The notes under the pieces: model-generated
The model's database searches: none
The model's input: the letters and a program-made list of their open reading frames with translations, nothing else
What the model was told of the DNA's origin: nothing
Source: Magnaporthiopsis rhizophila
Taxonomy: Eukaryota > Ascomycota > Sordariomycetes > Magnaporthales > Magnaporthaceae
Length of the DNA stretch: 64,000 nt
Direction of reading: 5' to 3'
NCBI GenBank assembly: GCA_003049465.1
Contig: PYSS01000131.1
Coordinates: 1-64,000, forward strand
Position numbers and translations under genes: made by a program
Shown here: positions 45,488-55,806 of the stretch, piece by piece
Layout of the letters: each line of letters opens with the position of its first letter
Numbering within the stretch: the stretch's first letter is position 1

Positions 45488-47950
45488 TGCCGCGTCCTAG
45501 AGGCCTCGGCGGGGCTCGGTGTAGATTGGTGGGTTCTGAGGCGGCGGCGGGTGGTAGAGGCGTGCTCTGGGAGCCCGAGGGGCCTCGCGCCGAGGTCAGC
45601 CAAGTGGGTGGGTGTTACAACAAGAGGCTTGTTTGATCCAGCCGGCCCCGCGTGAGGGTGTATCAGTCAATGGGAAGTAGCCATTGTCTCTGAACGGTGG
45701 CGAATATTTTATGGGGTCGGATGTGGTGTATATGTGTGTATGTATGGGAGGAGGCTTGCTTGGTTGTGGGCTTTTCCTTTCAAGTGCGCGCTGCAAGGAA
45801 AGGAGTACGACACAAGAAAAAAGGAAACCGGTAAAAGAAGAATGAGGAAGAGGCCAACGAGAAGAAGAGGAGACGGGAGTAGGCAGGATGAGGTTGGGGA
45901 AGAAGCAGGCAGCCAGCCAGGCAGCACGCTGCATGCAGTCGATAGGTAGGTAGGTAGGTAGGTAGGTAGGTAGGTAGTAGGCAATGTGACGACGGGCGGC
46001 AAGAGGGATACATATCCATCTATCAACGAACGACCTGCACCCAAAGAAGGAAGGGGTCGGGTTCCACACACTGCGTTGGCTTTTCTCCCGCTGCCACCCA
46101 CCCCTTTTTTTTTTTTTTTTGGCGGCGCATCTTTTCTGCCCAACGGCGGCGCCGGCAAGCAAGCGAAGCAGCGGAGCGGGAGGAGACCTGTCAGACAAGA
46201 CTAGCACCTAGCCCGGCCGAGATATCTACCCAGCCAATGCCGTAGGGGTGGGTGGTGGCCAGGCGGGAGGGCGGAGGGGGAGATGCAGTTCCAGCAGCAG
46301 CACCAACCGCCCTACCAGTAAGTAGCCCACCATCACATCACCCACCACCACCGTCTGAAGGAGTGGATAAGAAAAAAAAATGGACAGGCTGACTACGTCT
46401 GGCTGGCTGCAGGCAAGATTGGAGGGGTGATGCCGAGGAGAGGAAGCATTGCGCAAACGCCGCCGTGCTTCCTGCAGGAGACGTGTGTGCCGTGTGCGGA
46501 GAGGCGAAGACAAACGAGGAGGAGGAGGAGGAAGAATCGAGGCGGATGGGCAGATAGACTAGACGAGTGAAAGAAACGAAGGAGAAAAAAAAACCGTCTA
46601 GGTCCGCCCTGGATTTGCGCACGGCTGATGATTGGACCAGCCATCTGGGGCCGGGGAGGCTCGCGATTGGGATGAGGCGTGCGGCTTGTGGGGAGAGAGA
46701 CAAGACGGAGCGGGCGTTTGTGTGCGTGGGGGGCGGGGATTGGGGCGAGCAGAACCTGATGATTCGCCGTGGGCGTGCAGCGGCGGCTTGGTGGCGCCGT
46801 CCATGAGTGGCCGGATTAGGCTCAATGTCACGCTGCTGCCCTCAGTGTCCATTGACTAAATGCGAGTCCGCATATTGGCTCAATCCACCTGCCTTCGGCT
46901 GCACATCCCGCAGCGCCCAATAAAGCCGGCAGGGTGCAGTTTTTGTCTTCTCGAATTATATCGCGCTCCCCTCATTTTCTTCTCCCTTCTCCTCTCTGCT
47001 TGCCGCCACTTTCGACCGTTGTCGGACGTCTTTTGGGACTGGGCTGGGCTGGGCTGGTGCTCAGCTGACCACCGTTTGTTCCCCGCAGCCGAAGCCGGGG
47101 TCAGCTCTTGCTAGACTCGACTTGCTCTGGCTTCACTGGCGTCCTGCTGTCCTCAGACTTTTCACAGTTCCACCACGCTGGTAAAGTTATGAGGCAGCCG
47201 CCCTTGCATACGTGGTTCTCGGGCCAGCGGGCTCTCAAGTGGGACGGTAGGTAGGTGGCCAGCAGACCGAAGAGCCGTTTGTTGTAGGTGACGATGCTAG
47301 CGCACCTGGTAGACTCGGCGTTTCGGGCCATGCGAAACGGGGACGGTGGGTATTTGTAAAGGGACTGACAGCTACCCCAGACAGTAGTAGGCCTTCTAAA
47401 AACATCCACGTGTTTCTCGGCCCCCATTCCCGAGACGATAATCCACGCGCTGAAAACGACGCCTCGGACAATTTGTCCAAGCTGTGCCACATGGAGCAGG
47501 TACCGGTTCTGCTCCACCATGGAGCAAACCCTGAGTCTGTGCTGTCACAAGAGCTTGGTTGTCCGCCATGTCTCAAGCTGGTTAGACCTGGAAACGAAAC
47601 CCAAGACAAGACAACGGCCTCTCTCCCCTTGGACCGTTGATAGGCTTGACAAGCGGACTGGCGACTCTTGGGCTCTGGCCGTGCATGCGAGGTACAGTAT
47701 TCTGCACTGGCGCATCTGCACGACGGACTTCGCGAGAACTGTCATGTTGACTGGCGTTTTCTGTACAGAACTTGATGTTACGCAGAAGGACTGCCGGAAA
47801 AAAAAAGTAGGGCTTGCATGCGCCGTTTGATACTCGACCGCAGTCAGACGTCGCTCGCTTCCATGAAAAGTCTGCAGGTTGTTTGCGCTTGGCACAGAAA
47901 TCCTACACCCGCACCGCTCCTCACCCACCTGTTCCTTTTACCTTGATCTA
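45488..47950. other. Intergenic with microsatellite
   Basis: The region includes a (TAGG)n tract and a T18 run near 46110. A minus-strand frame 47520-47101 (139 codons, starting MVEQNRYLLHVAQLGQIV) has fairly protein-like composition but no recognised motif and no supporting signals. I leave it unannotated. Confidence 0.45.
45943..45977. repeat. (TAGG)n microsatellite
   Basis: About nine tandem copies of the tetramer TAGG, ending in an interrupted TAGTAGG. Confidence 0.95.
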
Positions 47951-48954
47951 TTACACCTTTTTCATGGCCGTCCTGATGATGTCCTCCAGTCCCTGCTTGC
48001 CTATTTCCTCTATCCCGAGCAGCTCGTTGTCGACGACAGGGAAGTGGCCGCCCCAACCCTCGCCCAGGAACGCGCGGTTTATGAACATCTCCACCACCTC
48101 CTCGCTGCGGTCACCTTTCGCCCACCGCTCGTGCGCCTTCTTCTCCTCCTCCTCGGTGCGGCAGTAGCTGAGGTCCCAGACGGCCGCCGGGTCGATCTTC
48201 TGGGCAATGGCCAGGATCTCGTTCTGCGTCGTCTCGACGCTCCGGATCTTGACCGGCCTGTTCGCCGTCTCGTCCGGGTGCGTGAAGATGCCCACGACGG
48301 CCTGCCCGATGTGCGCCAGCGTCGCCGCGCAAAACAGAACGTCGCCTCCGTCCTTGATCAGCGCCTTCTTCTTGTCCACGTCCACCAGGAAGTTGAGCGC
48401 GTAGCCTGGGTGCAGGAACGACGCGTTCATGATGATGGTGTACGAGAAGGCGCCCTTGCCCTCGGCCACTTTTCTGTCCAGGTGCTCGCGGATGGCTATC
48501 TTGGGCAGGTAGATGGGCACGGTGGCGAGCTTGGGGTTCTGCGTGTCGTTGCCGTACTCGGACGGGATCATGCGCCGCACCCCGGCCGCGAATGCACCGT
48601 CCACCAGGTTGCGCTGCGTCTCAATGGAGTCGAACGAAAGCGCCGACACGAGGCCATCCACCCCGCGCAGCGCCTCCGCGATGCTCGGCACCGAGCCGTA
48701 GTCCACCCGCTCGACCCTTACGCCCTCGGGGAAGACGTGACTCGAGGTTTGGCGCGTTAGCACCCTGATGGAGTCGAACTTGCCCGACGCCATCAGTGCT
48801 TCCAATATAGGCTTTCCGATAAGGCCCGTTGCCTACACGGGTGCAAGAGTTAGCCTCTCCCCTGCCCTACTCTGCGCTTCCATGGAGGAACGGTGAGCAA
48901 TCCCGACGGGATACTTACCCCCGCAATCGCCACAGACTTGATCGGAGGGGCCAT
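47951..48954 (-). CDS. NmrA-like/isoflavone-reductase-type NAD(P) protein
   Basis: Minus-strand exons 48954-48919 and 48832-47951 (86 bp intron, GTAAGT to TGTAG, phase 0) give 305 residues. The first exon encodes only MAPPIKSVAIAG, and the glycine-rich loop AGATGLIGKPILEAL is completed across the splice. Later marks: VLTRQTSS, VERVDYGS, VDGLVSALS, RRMIPSEYGNDTQN and IYLPKIAIREHLDRK (the Lys region conserved in this family), then FSYTIIMNASFLHPGY. NmrA-like proteins of this length are NADPH-dependent reductases acting on aromatic or phenolic ethers, or redox-sensing regulators. Substrate is unknown. There is no targeting signal, so it is probably cytosolic. It is the last intact gene before the AT-rich compartment. 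Confidence 0.92.
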
Positions 48955-49786
48955 GGTGACTTTTCCGTGCTGGCCTAAAGGGGAATGACAGTGAGGATCC
49001 GGAAGTGGAAATGGCTGTACGGGAATCTTGCAGCACCGCGTCCAGGTGCTGTTATGCCGTATTGACAACGGGAGGTCACACTGGGTGGGTTCCTTGATGG
49101 CGAAAGAGACTCGGGGAATCGGGATCTGACGCTGACAGGGAGATCCAGCTTATAAGCACGCCACTCGTGCGTCATTGGGGCTGTTTCCCTGGTTGGGAAG
49201 GTCACTGACGAGCATTGATTGTCAGCATAAACCCGAAATCTTCCGGTGGTGTCAAGGCCCCCTATGCCCAGAGGCGCTTGAGCTCGACCACGGCTCGAAT
49301 GCCCGGTCCGGCTCCGGTCTCGGCACGAGTGCTTGGTCCGGCTCCGGCCGGCAAGACGTCCTTATCCGTGGGGCCACCTCTGAGTTGTTCAAAGTGCCAG
49401 AAAGAGGAGCCGAGTTGCATTCGTTTCAAGCATATCGGCCCTACTTTACCCAAGGTATTAACCTAGGCGGTCGATCGCATGACAGGTGCCAGGCCTCCAC
49501 CAAGGAACCGGCATCCTTTCCTTTGTGCTCACCGAGCTCGAGCATTGCCTGCAACAATCCAGGGGCGAGAGACCATCCGCTTCACACAGGGAATCGAGCC
49601 GGAGTTCGGGGCAACTTTGACGATCCCAGGTTTCTTGTAGGTAATGGAATCCGCACTTTCGATTCACCTGCATTTGTAATGACTCCGCGCGGTCTTACTC
49701 AGGGGGTGAGACTGCTCAAGCGAGGAGGAGTAAGCGCACGGAGGTCTTGCAATAAGGTGCTGCTAAGACTCATATACAGTAGATAG
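48955..49786. other. Intergenic, upstream of NmrA-like gene to compartment boundary
   Basis: It holds the promoter side of the NmrA-like gene. Plus-strand frames to 49786 (about 200 codons) show no recognisable motif and I do not support them as a gene. Confidence 0.45.
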
Positions 49787-49977
49787 GTTAAAAAAAAAAA
49801 GAGGCGAAAAGAAAAGAACGGCAGGGTACAAAAAAAGCTGCCACTCCACAGTTAAAACCGTAATTTTAAAAACTAAAAAAAAAAAAAATTAAATAAGAAA
49901 TAAAAGCGCAAACATATAAAAAAAGGCGTGGGAAATTTATATTTATATATCTTATAATACTTTACCCAGCTTGCTAG
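49787..49977. other. GC-to-AT compartment boundary
   Basis: Within about 100 bp the sequence changes from balanced composition to A/T-dominated sequence with A11-A14 runs, and it stays AT-rich to the window end. This is where the RIP-affected repeat block begins. Confidence 0.85.
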
Positions 49978-51727
49978 TGTTACGACCACAGCTGGCAGGG
50001 GACAGAAGGGCTGGGACTAAGCCCCAGCGGGATGCTTTTACCCCGCACTCATGCAGGCCAGGGGCCAAGTGGGTAAGGCCGGACTGACAGGGCCACGTAA
50101 CTCAGGGTGATCTGTGATCTGTAAGCAGATCACAAATCAAGGAAAGGTGATCTGTGATTTATTAGCAGATCACAAATCAAGAAAAACGGTCTGTAATTTA
50201 TAAGCAGATCACAGATCAAGAAAAACGGTCTGTAATTTATAAGCAGATCACAGATCAAGGATTTCAGTAAAAAGGTTGCCCGCTTATAAGTAGGGGGTAA
50301 AACCTTCAGGTAAAGGTAGCTTTAATTAAGGCCTCGGTATTAATCAACCTAAATTAGCTCCAAAATACCCTTTTGGGCAAGCAATAATAGATAACTGTTT
50401 TACAAAATCCCCAAATTACGTGCAAAGTGACCTTGCAACCCAGTATTGCTTAACACCGCCCCTAAATGCCCTACCCTAAGAGCAAAAAACTTGTAATTGT
50501 AATATTTTAACTGATCCTGTTTCGCATTTACCGAAGGTAATAAGCAATAATAATTATAGCAATTGCAGCTAAACCGATCGAAACTATTATTATAAATGGC
50601 AAAATTTATAATAATCCCGCCCTGGCTTTAAAAATCCTTATCGAAAAATTCGAAAAGTTTAAAAAACTGCCTAAAGCAATTTTAATTTATAAATTCCCCA
50701 CCCCGGACAAATATAATAAAAAAAAACAAGTTTAAAATTTTCCTTACGAAATATAAAAGTTATTTTAAATTTTATTAGGACAATTTTTAAAACGATTATT
50801 AAAAAATGGCTTATATTATTATTTATTTCGATAATAAAAATAAAAATTAGTTTAAATTTATGTAAGCCGATTATTTTTAAAAAAAAAATATAATAAATTA
50901 AGCAAATTTATTAAATTAATATTTGTGAATTTCGATAAGTTTGGTAAAAAATTGCCAAAATGTTCGGACAGGTAAACAAAAAATAAATAACCGAAAAAAA
51001 ATTGCTCCAGCTGTATTAAAAAAGGGGCAATATTTATTTATACCGCCAAATTCCAATAATTTGTTAATAAATTTAACTGGACAAAAAAAACCAAAATATT
51101 TCAGTTTTATCAGGGATTAAAGAATAATATAAAAAATAAATTGGCTAAAAAAAATAGGCTTAAAAATTTTGTTAATTTTATTACTAAAAATATTTATATT
51201 AATAACAAATTATATAAATTGTGCCTGAAAAAAAAGGTTTAATATTCCCAGCTAGCAAAATAAAATAATAAGGTAAACCAAAAAAAAAGCTAAATAATAA
51301 TAATCTACCGTGCACGGAATGCATTTAGGATTAATAAACCTGTTTATAAGGGTTATATACCTTTAGTAATAAAAAAAAGTTATCAAAAAAGTAAAAATGT
51401 ATTAAATAGCAAAATGTTAAGGATAAAAATTATTTTAAATAAAAGCGATTGGAATATATTAAGAAGGATTATCCTTAAAAATAACAGCAGTTTATAATTA
51501 TTTAATATATAAACCAGGAAAAAAACCTGTATTTTGGAGCTTTGTACAGCTAAATTTATTATTTTAATAATAAATGCTTTATATATAAATTAGATAAGGA
51601 TAAATTTGGCTGGTACCCTTAATAAAAAATAGCTATTACCCGATAAATCGACTGGTTAAGGTTCAGTTATAATAAAAGCAAAAATAAAAAATGGAAAACC
51701 CTGCAAAATTTAAAAGGAGTGGCTTAA
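49978..51727 (+). mobile_element. Ty3/gypsy LTR-plus-gag piece, copy A, RIP-decayed
   Basis: It begins TGTTACGACCAC, an LTR-like TG start, with a GC-containing first 130 bp. A tandem hairpin array and an AT-rich leader follow. From about 50560 the plus strand reads, through many TAA/TAG codons, as a retrotransposon Gag: ALALKILIEKFEKFKK..., SKFIKLIFVNFDKFGK, GQYLFIPPNSNNLLINL and ITNYINCA.KKRFN. The last segment corresponds to the capsid motif IDNRLYERKxEKKGFN. No pol follows. The element stops where an identical TGTTACGACC start recurs at 51728. Nonsense codons are nearly all TAA/TAG, one C-to-T (or G-to-A for Trp) step from CAA, CAG or TGG. Confidence 0.75.
50106..50262. repeat. Four tandem ~40 bp hairpin units in LTR A
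   Basis: Units start at about 50106, 50146, 50188 and 50227. Each contains GATCTG(T)...CAGATCAC, i.e. GTGATCTG and its reverse complement CAGATCAC around a short loop, so every unit can form a stem. Units differ mainly by C/T and G/A changes. Confidence 0.85.
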
Positions 51728-53454
51728 TGTTACGACCACGGCTAGCAGGACAGAGGGGTTGGGAGGCTAGGCCCTAACGGGACGCCTCTACCCCGCAATC
51801 GTCAAGAGCCAGGGTACCGGAGGTTACATAACAAATTTATTTAAGGCCAAATGCTATATTTATTATAAACATAGCAAATATAGCACGCCAAGGACAGGTG
51901 TTATGCTTGTTATGAATATAACAAATATAGCACGTTAAAAAGAGCAAAGGGTTTCGGGTATATAAAGGAGGGTTTTTTTTCTATTTTGTAATTTTAACTG
52001 AGGTTTCGGTATCAGTTAACCTAAGTTAATTTTAAGGCATTCCTTTGGGCAAATAATAACAGATAATGTTTTTACCAAACCCCAGATTATATGCAAGGCG
52101 ACCTTATAAAATTAGTATTATTTAACACCGCTTTTAGATGCCTTACCTTAGGAGCAAAAGGCTTATAATTGTAATATTTTGACTGATTCTGTTTAGTATT
52201 TACCGAAGGTAATAAGCAATAATAATTATAGCAACCGTAGCCCCAAAAAACGATAATGTTATTATCGATAGCAAAAAGTATAAGAATTTTGCCGTAACCA
52301 TAAGAATCCTTATCGAAAAAATCGAAAAATTTAAAAAAATGCCCAAAATAATTTTAACCTATAAGTTTCCCCAGAACGATTATCAGAAAATAGCTTATAC
52401 AATTATCTATTTTAATAGCAAAATTAAGGATTAGTTCGAGCCTGTATAGGCCGATTATTTTAAAAAAAAATATAACAAATCGAGCAAATTTATTAAGCTG
52501 ATATTTGCGGATTTTAAAAAGTTTGGTAAAAAAATTGCCAAAATATTTGCGCAGGTGGATAAAAAGCGAATGGCCGAAAAAAAAATATTTTAATTGCGTT
52601 AAAAAGGACCAATATTTATTTATATTGCTAATTTTAGCAAGTTGTTAATAAATTTAATTGAACAAAAAATACCAAAATATTTCAATTTTATTAAAAATTA
52701 AAAAATAATATAAAAGATAAATTAGTTAAGGAAAAAAGGCCCAAAAGTTTTGTTAATTATATTATTAAGGCCGTTTGTATTAGGAATAAATTATATGAAC
52801 AATATATAAAAAAAGGTTTAATAACCCCAGCTAATATAACAAAATAATAAAACAAACCAGAAAAAAGCCAAATAGCAATAATTTATTACGCACGGAATTC
52901 ATTTAGGATTTATGGATTTATTTGCAAAAATTATGCATTTTTAGCAGCAAAAAAAATAGCACAGAAAACAAAAGCGCATTAAATAACAAAATGCTAAAAA
53001 AGGAAATTATTTTAAGTGCAAATAATAGGGGTATATTAAAAAGGATTATTCCCAAAAATAGCAGCAGTTTGCAATTATCCGATACATAAATCAGGAAAAA
53101 ACTTTATATTCCGGAGCTTTATATACCTAAATATACTGCTTTAACGATAAATGCTTTATGTATAAATTGGATAAGGATAAAACCGGCTGGTACCCCTAAT
53201 AAAAAATTATTACTACCCGGCAAATCGATTGGTTAAAGTTTAATTATAATAAATATAAGGATAAAAAAATAAAGAAACCCAAAAAACCAGAAAAAAATAG
53301 GTCAAAATAACTGTACTGGTTAAATAAAAAATTTATAATAATTGCGCTTAAAAGGTTAAAAAGGCAGAAAATGCTAAAATCAGCTGGTGCGCTTGACAAA
53401 AATAATGTTAAGGCTTTACGGAAAAAATAACGCGTATTTTAATAAGCCTTAATA
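51728..53454 (+). mobile_element. Ty3/gypsy LTR-plus-gag piece, copy B, RIP-decayed
   Basis: It starts with the same TGTTACGACCACGGCTAGCA-type LTR end as copy A and is collinear with it through the leader and gag. The gag reads SKFIKLIFADFKKFGKKIAK, QVDKKRMAEKKIF and GPIFIYIANFSKLLINLIEQ, then LGINYMNNI.KK. Similarity to copy A continues to about 53230 (GGCTGGTACCCCTAATAAAAAATTA). Its LTR interior between about 51830 and 51940 is unlike copy A. No pol is attached on the plus strand. Stop codons interrupt every few tens of residues. Confidence 0.75.
51850..51934. repeat. Two hairpin units in LTR B
   Basis: Two related units (about 51850-51887 and 51898-51934) share the ending AACAAATATAGCACG or AGCAAATATAGCACG. 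The first contains TGCTATATTT and its complement AAATATAGCA, so it can form a stem. The unit sequence is unrelated to that in LTR A at the same position. Confidence 0.75.
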
Positions 53455-53760
53455 TTGGCAGGAGAGGGTTTCTCCTGTTCAGTCGGCTCGGAGATCTCCA
53501 AAAGGGGTGAACAACGATCTTTATAATCTGGGAAAATCCTATTATTATGCACAAGGAGGAAGGAATCTATCTGCCTAAGGAAGGGCAAAGGACTGCCCTT
53601 TTATCTGCGCGGAGGCGATCGCCTAAAGGGCGATCCGCCGCTTTAGCCGCACAGGCCGGTTGGCCCGTGCGGGATCCAAAGGGGCCCAGAGGGTCCCTCC
53701 ATTCCGTCCTCCTTTTCCGGATCGCACGCGCACAGAATGCCTATTCCGACATTTTCATTT
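53455..53760 (+). repeat. Direct repeat R, copy 1 (least mutated)
   Basis: It starts TTGGCAGGAGAGGGTTTCTC and ends near TTCCGACAT. It stands out as GC-rich inside AT-rich DNA, with two strong palindromic parts: GGCGATCGCC...GGGCGATCC, and CCGCACAGGCC...GGCCCGTGCGG. It contains a 76-codon open frame (53547-53777) shared with copy 2, but the conserved nucleotide palindromes argue that the frame is incidental. Confidence 0.85.
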
Positions 53761-55500
53761 TTCTAATGCTCGAATAATAACCATAAACTTTTTATCATAA
53801 ATCAGATAATTTAATTTCGGTTTATTAAGTTGATATAACAGAAAAATACAAAAATATAACCTTTTATTATCGTTTATTGGTTAAATTAAGCTTTAACCGC
53901 AAAATTTAATATATTAATTTTAATTTCGAAAAATTTATTTGGGTTTAATAAAATTAATACTGGTTTTTATATTATAATTTTTTTTAGCAAATCAAAAGCC
54001 TTTTATTTTTATATCCCCTAATAAAACTGGGTATTATTTTTGCTAAAATTTATAAATAAAAATGCTATTTTATTAAAATTCCGGATAAACCGGCAATAAA
54101 AGTTCAAAAGCCCAAAAAGTTTTGTAGTTCCTTAATATTAATCGGTTTGAGCTATTCCTTTACCGTTTGTACCTTTTTTAATTTTATCCGTACTTAACCC
54201 AGCATAACCATATACCCTAAAAAAATAACTTTTTATATATTTTTCGGGTTTAACTAAAAACTTTACATTTTGCAGCTTTTGCAAAGCCTTATATATATAT
54301 ATATTTTATATTTTTCTAATATTTCCGAAAAAATCAAAATATTATCCAAATAAACAAATGCAAAAATATTTAGGCATTTTTGTAATACGTGGTTAATTAT
54401 TTGCTAAAATATAATTAGTATATTAATAAACCCGAAAATTATTACCAGCAAATTATATATTTTAACCGGGTTTAAAAAACAATTTTCCATTTTTTTTAAT
54501 TTTTAATAAATTATATGCTTTATATAAGTTCAAAACCGTAAATTATTTAACCTTACCAAGCTTATCTCGAAATTTATTAATAAAAAGCAAAAAATACCGA
54601 TCCTTTATTATAACCTTATTTAACAAATAATAATCGATATATATCCGTTCTTTTCCATTTTTTTTAAAAATAAATAATATTTTATATCCCATAAAAAATC
54701 CGAAAATCGGATAATGGCTTATTTCAGGTTTTCCACAAATTACTCGCATAATAGCCTCTGCTATTTGGGATTTAACCGGTACAATTTTTGGTAATTAAAT
54801 TATATTTTTAATTTAAGCTTAATTTTATAATCGAACGGTTCATATTCTGGGAATATTATTTCCAAATTTTTTTTAAAATAATCTCCATATTATAATATTT
54901 TTCTGAAATATTTTTTAAATATTAACGCGCTTATTTGTCAAACAAATCGTAATTTTGGTTATAATCCCTAATTCTTTTTATTTTTTTAATTATTAACCTT
55001 AGTTATACTTTTTTGGGTTCGTAATTTCGGTTATAATTTTTTTTATAATTTATCCCTTATTTATAAAATTTTTTATTATTAAGGCCAATATTACCTGATA
55101 AATACAAATCTGTTAATATAATTTGCCAAAATTAACTGCCAAATTTTATTATTATTACAGCAATCCTATTTGGTTTTTATTTTTTATTATTCGGGGCCTG
55201 CAATTATTGGGCATTTTATTTATTAATAATAACTTCCTCCATTAAATTTTTTCCAAAACCCAATTTATTAGGGGATTATATTTTTAAACCAGGAAAAACC
55301 CAAAATTAAATTTTTTCCTCCGATATTTATAATATTTAGAATTACCTTGCAAATTTTCCCTAAAATTTTAAACCTAAATCAATCCGCTTTCGAATCAATT
55401 ATCCTATTATTATAAATAATTGGTTCTTTTTCCACAATCCCAAAATTATATGGCTATTATTTCCAACATATTGGTATATTATATTTTATTACCGTTCCTG
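53761..55500 (-). mobile_element. Ty3/gypsy pol fragment (protease side to RNase H side), RIP-decayed
   Basis: The minus strand reads, with stops, through reverse transcriptase landmarks. These are GYKILFIFKKNGKERIYIDY and LLNKVIIKDRYFLLFINKFR (54543-54690), corresponding to LFVKKKDG.LRLCVDYR.LN...KNRYPLP. Next come YLDNILIFSEILEKY (about 54310-54352), the catalytic YxDD region, and ALQKLQNVKFLVKPEK. Then NFLGLLNFYCRFIRNFNKIA (about 54060-54125), the connection/RNase H entry. Upstream sequence to 55500 is consistent with the linker and protease side but is too decayed for a firm call. Integrase is missing. The fragment lies between direct repeats R1 and R2 and runs opposite to gag copies A and B. 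Confidence 0.8.
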
Positions 55501-55806
55501 TTGGCAGGAGAGGGTTTCTCCTGTTCAATCGGCTCGGAGATTTCCAAAAGGGGTGAACAACAATTTTTATAATCTGGGAAAATCCTATTATTGTGCATAC
55601 GGAGGAAGGAATTTATTTGCCTAAAAAAGGGCAAAGGATTGCCCTTTTATCTGCGCGGAGGCGATCGCCCAAAGGGCGATCCGCCGCTTTAGCCGCACAG
55701 GCCGGTTGGCCCGTGCGGGATCCAAAAGGCCCTAAAAGGTCCCTTTATTCCGTCCTCCTTTTCCGGATCGCACATGTACAAAATGCCTATTCTAATATCG
55801 GCAATT
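55501..55806 (+). repeat. Direct repeat R, copy 2
   Basis: The same unit as copy 1, starting TTGGCAGGAGAGGGTTTCTC. In the aligned stretch I compared, the differences from copy 1 are transitions (C/T or G/A), e.g. GGAATCTATCTGCC against GGAATTTATTTGCC. After about 55800 the two diverge. Confidence 0.85.

Noticed and set aside
47101..47520. 139-codon minus-strand ORF
   Set aside because: Fairly protein-like composition, but an overlapping minus frame is equally open and there is no motif, intron or neighbour support.
47879..48760. 293-codon plus-strand frame
   Set aside because: Antisense shadow of the NmrA-like gene.
50106..50262. CRISPR-like array
   Set aside because: There are only four imperfect units with no distinct spacers, inside an LTR of a fungal retroelement. 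They are tandem hairpin repeats, not CRISPR.
53547..53777. 76-codon ORF in repeat R1, conserved in R2
   Set aside because: The conservation follows the nucleotide palindromes, not codon positions, and the frame has no start context or homology. Incidental.
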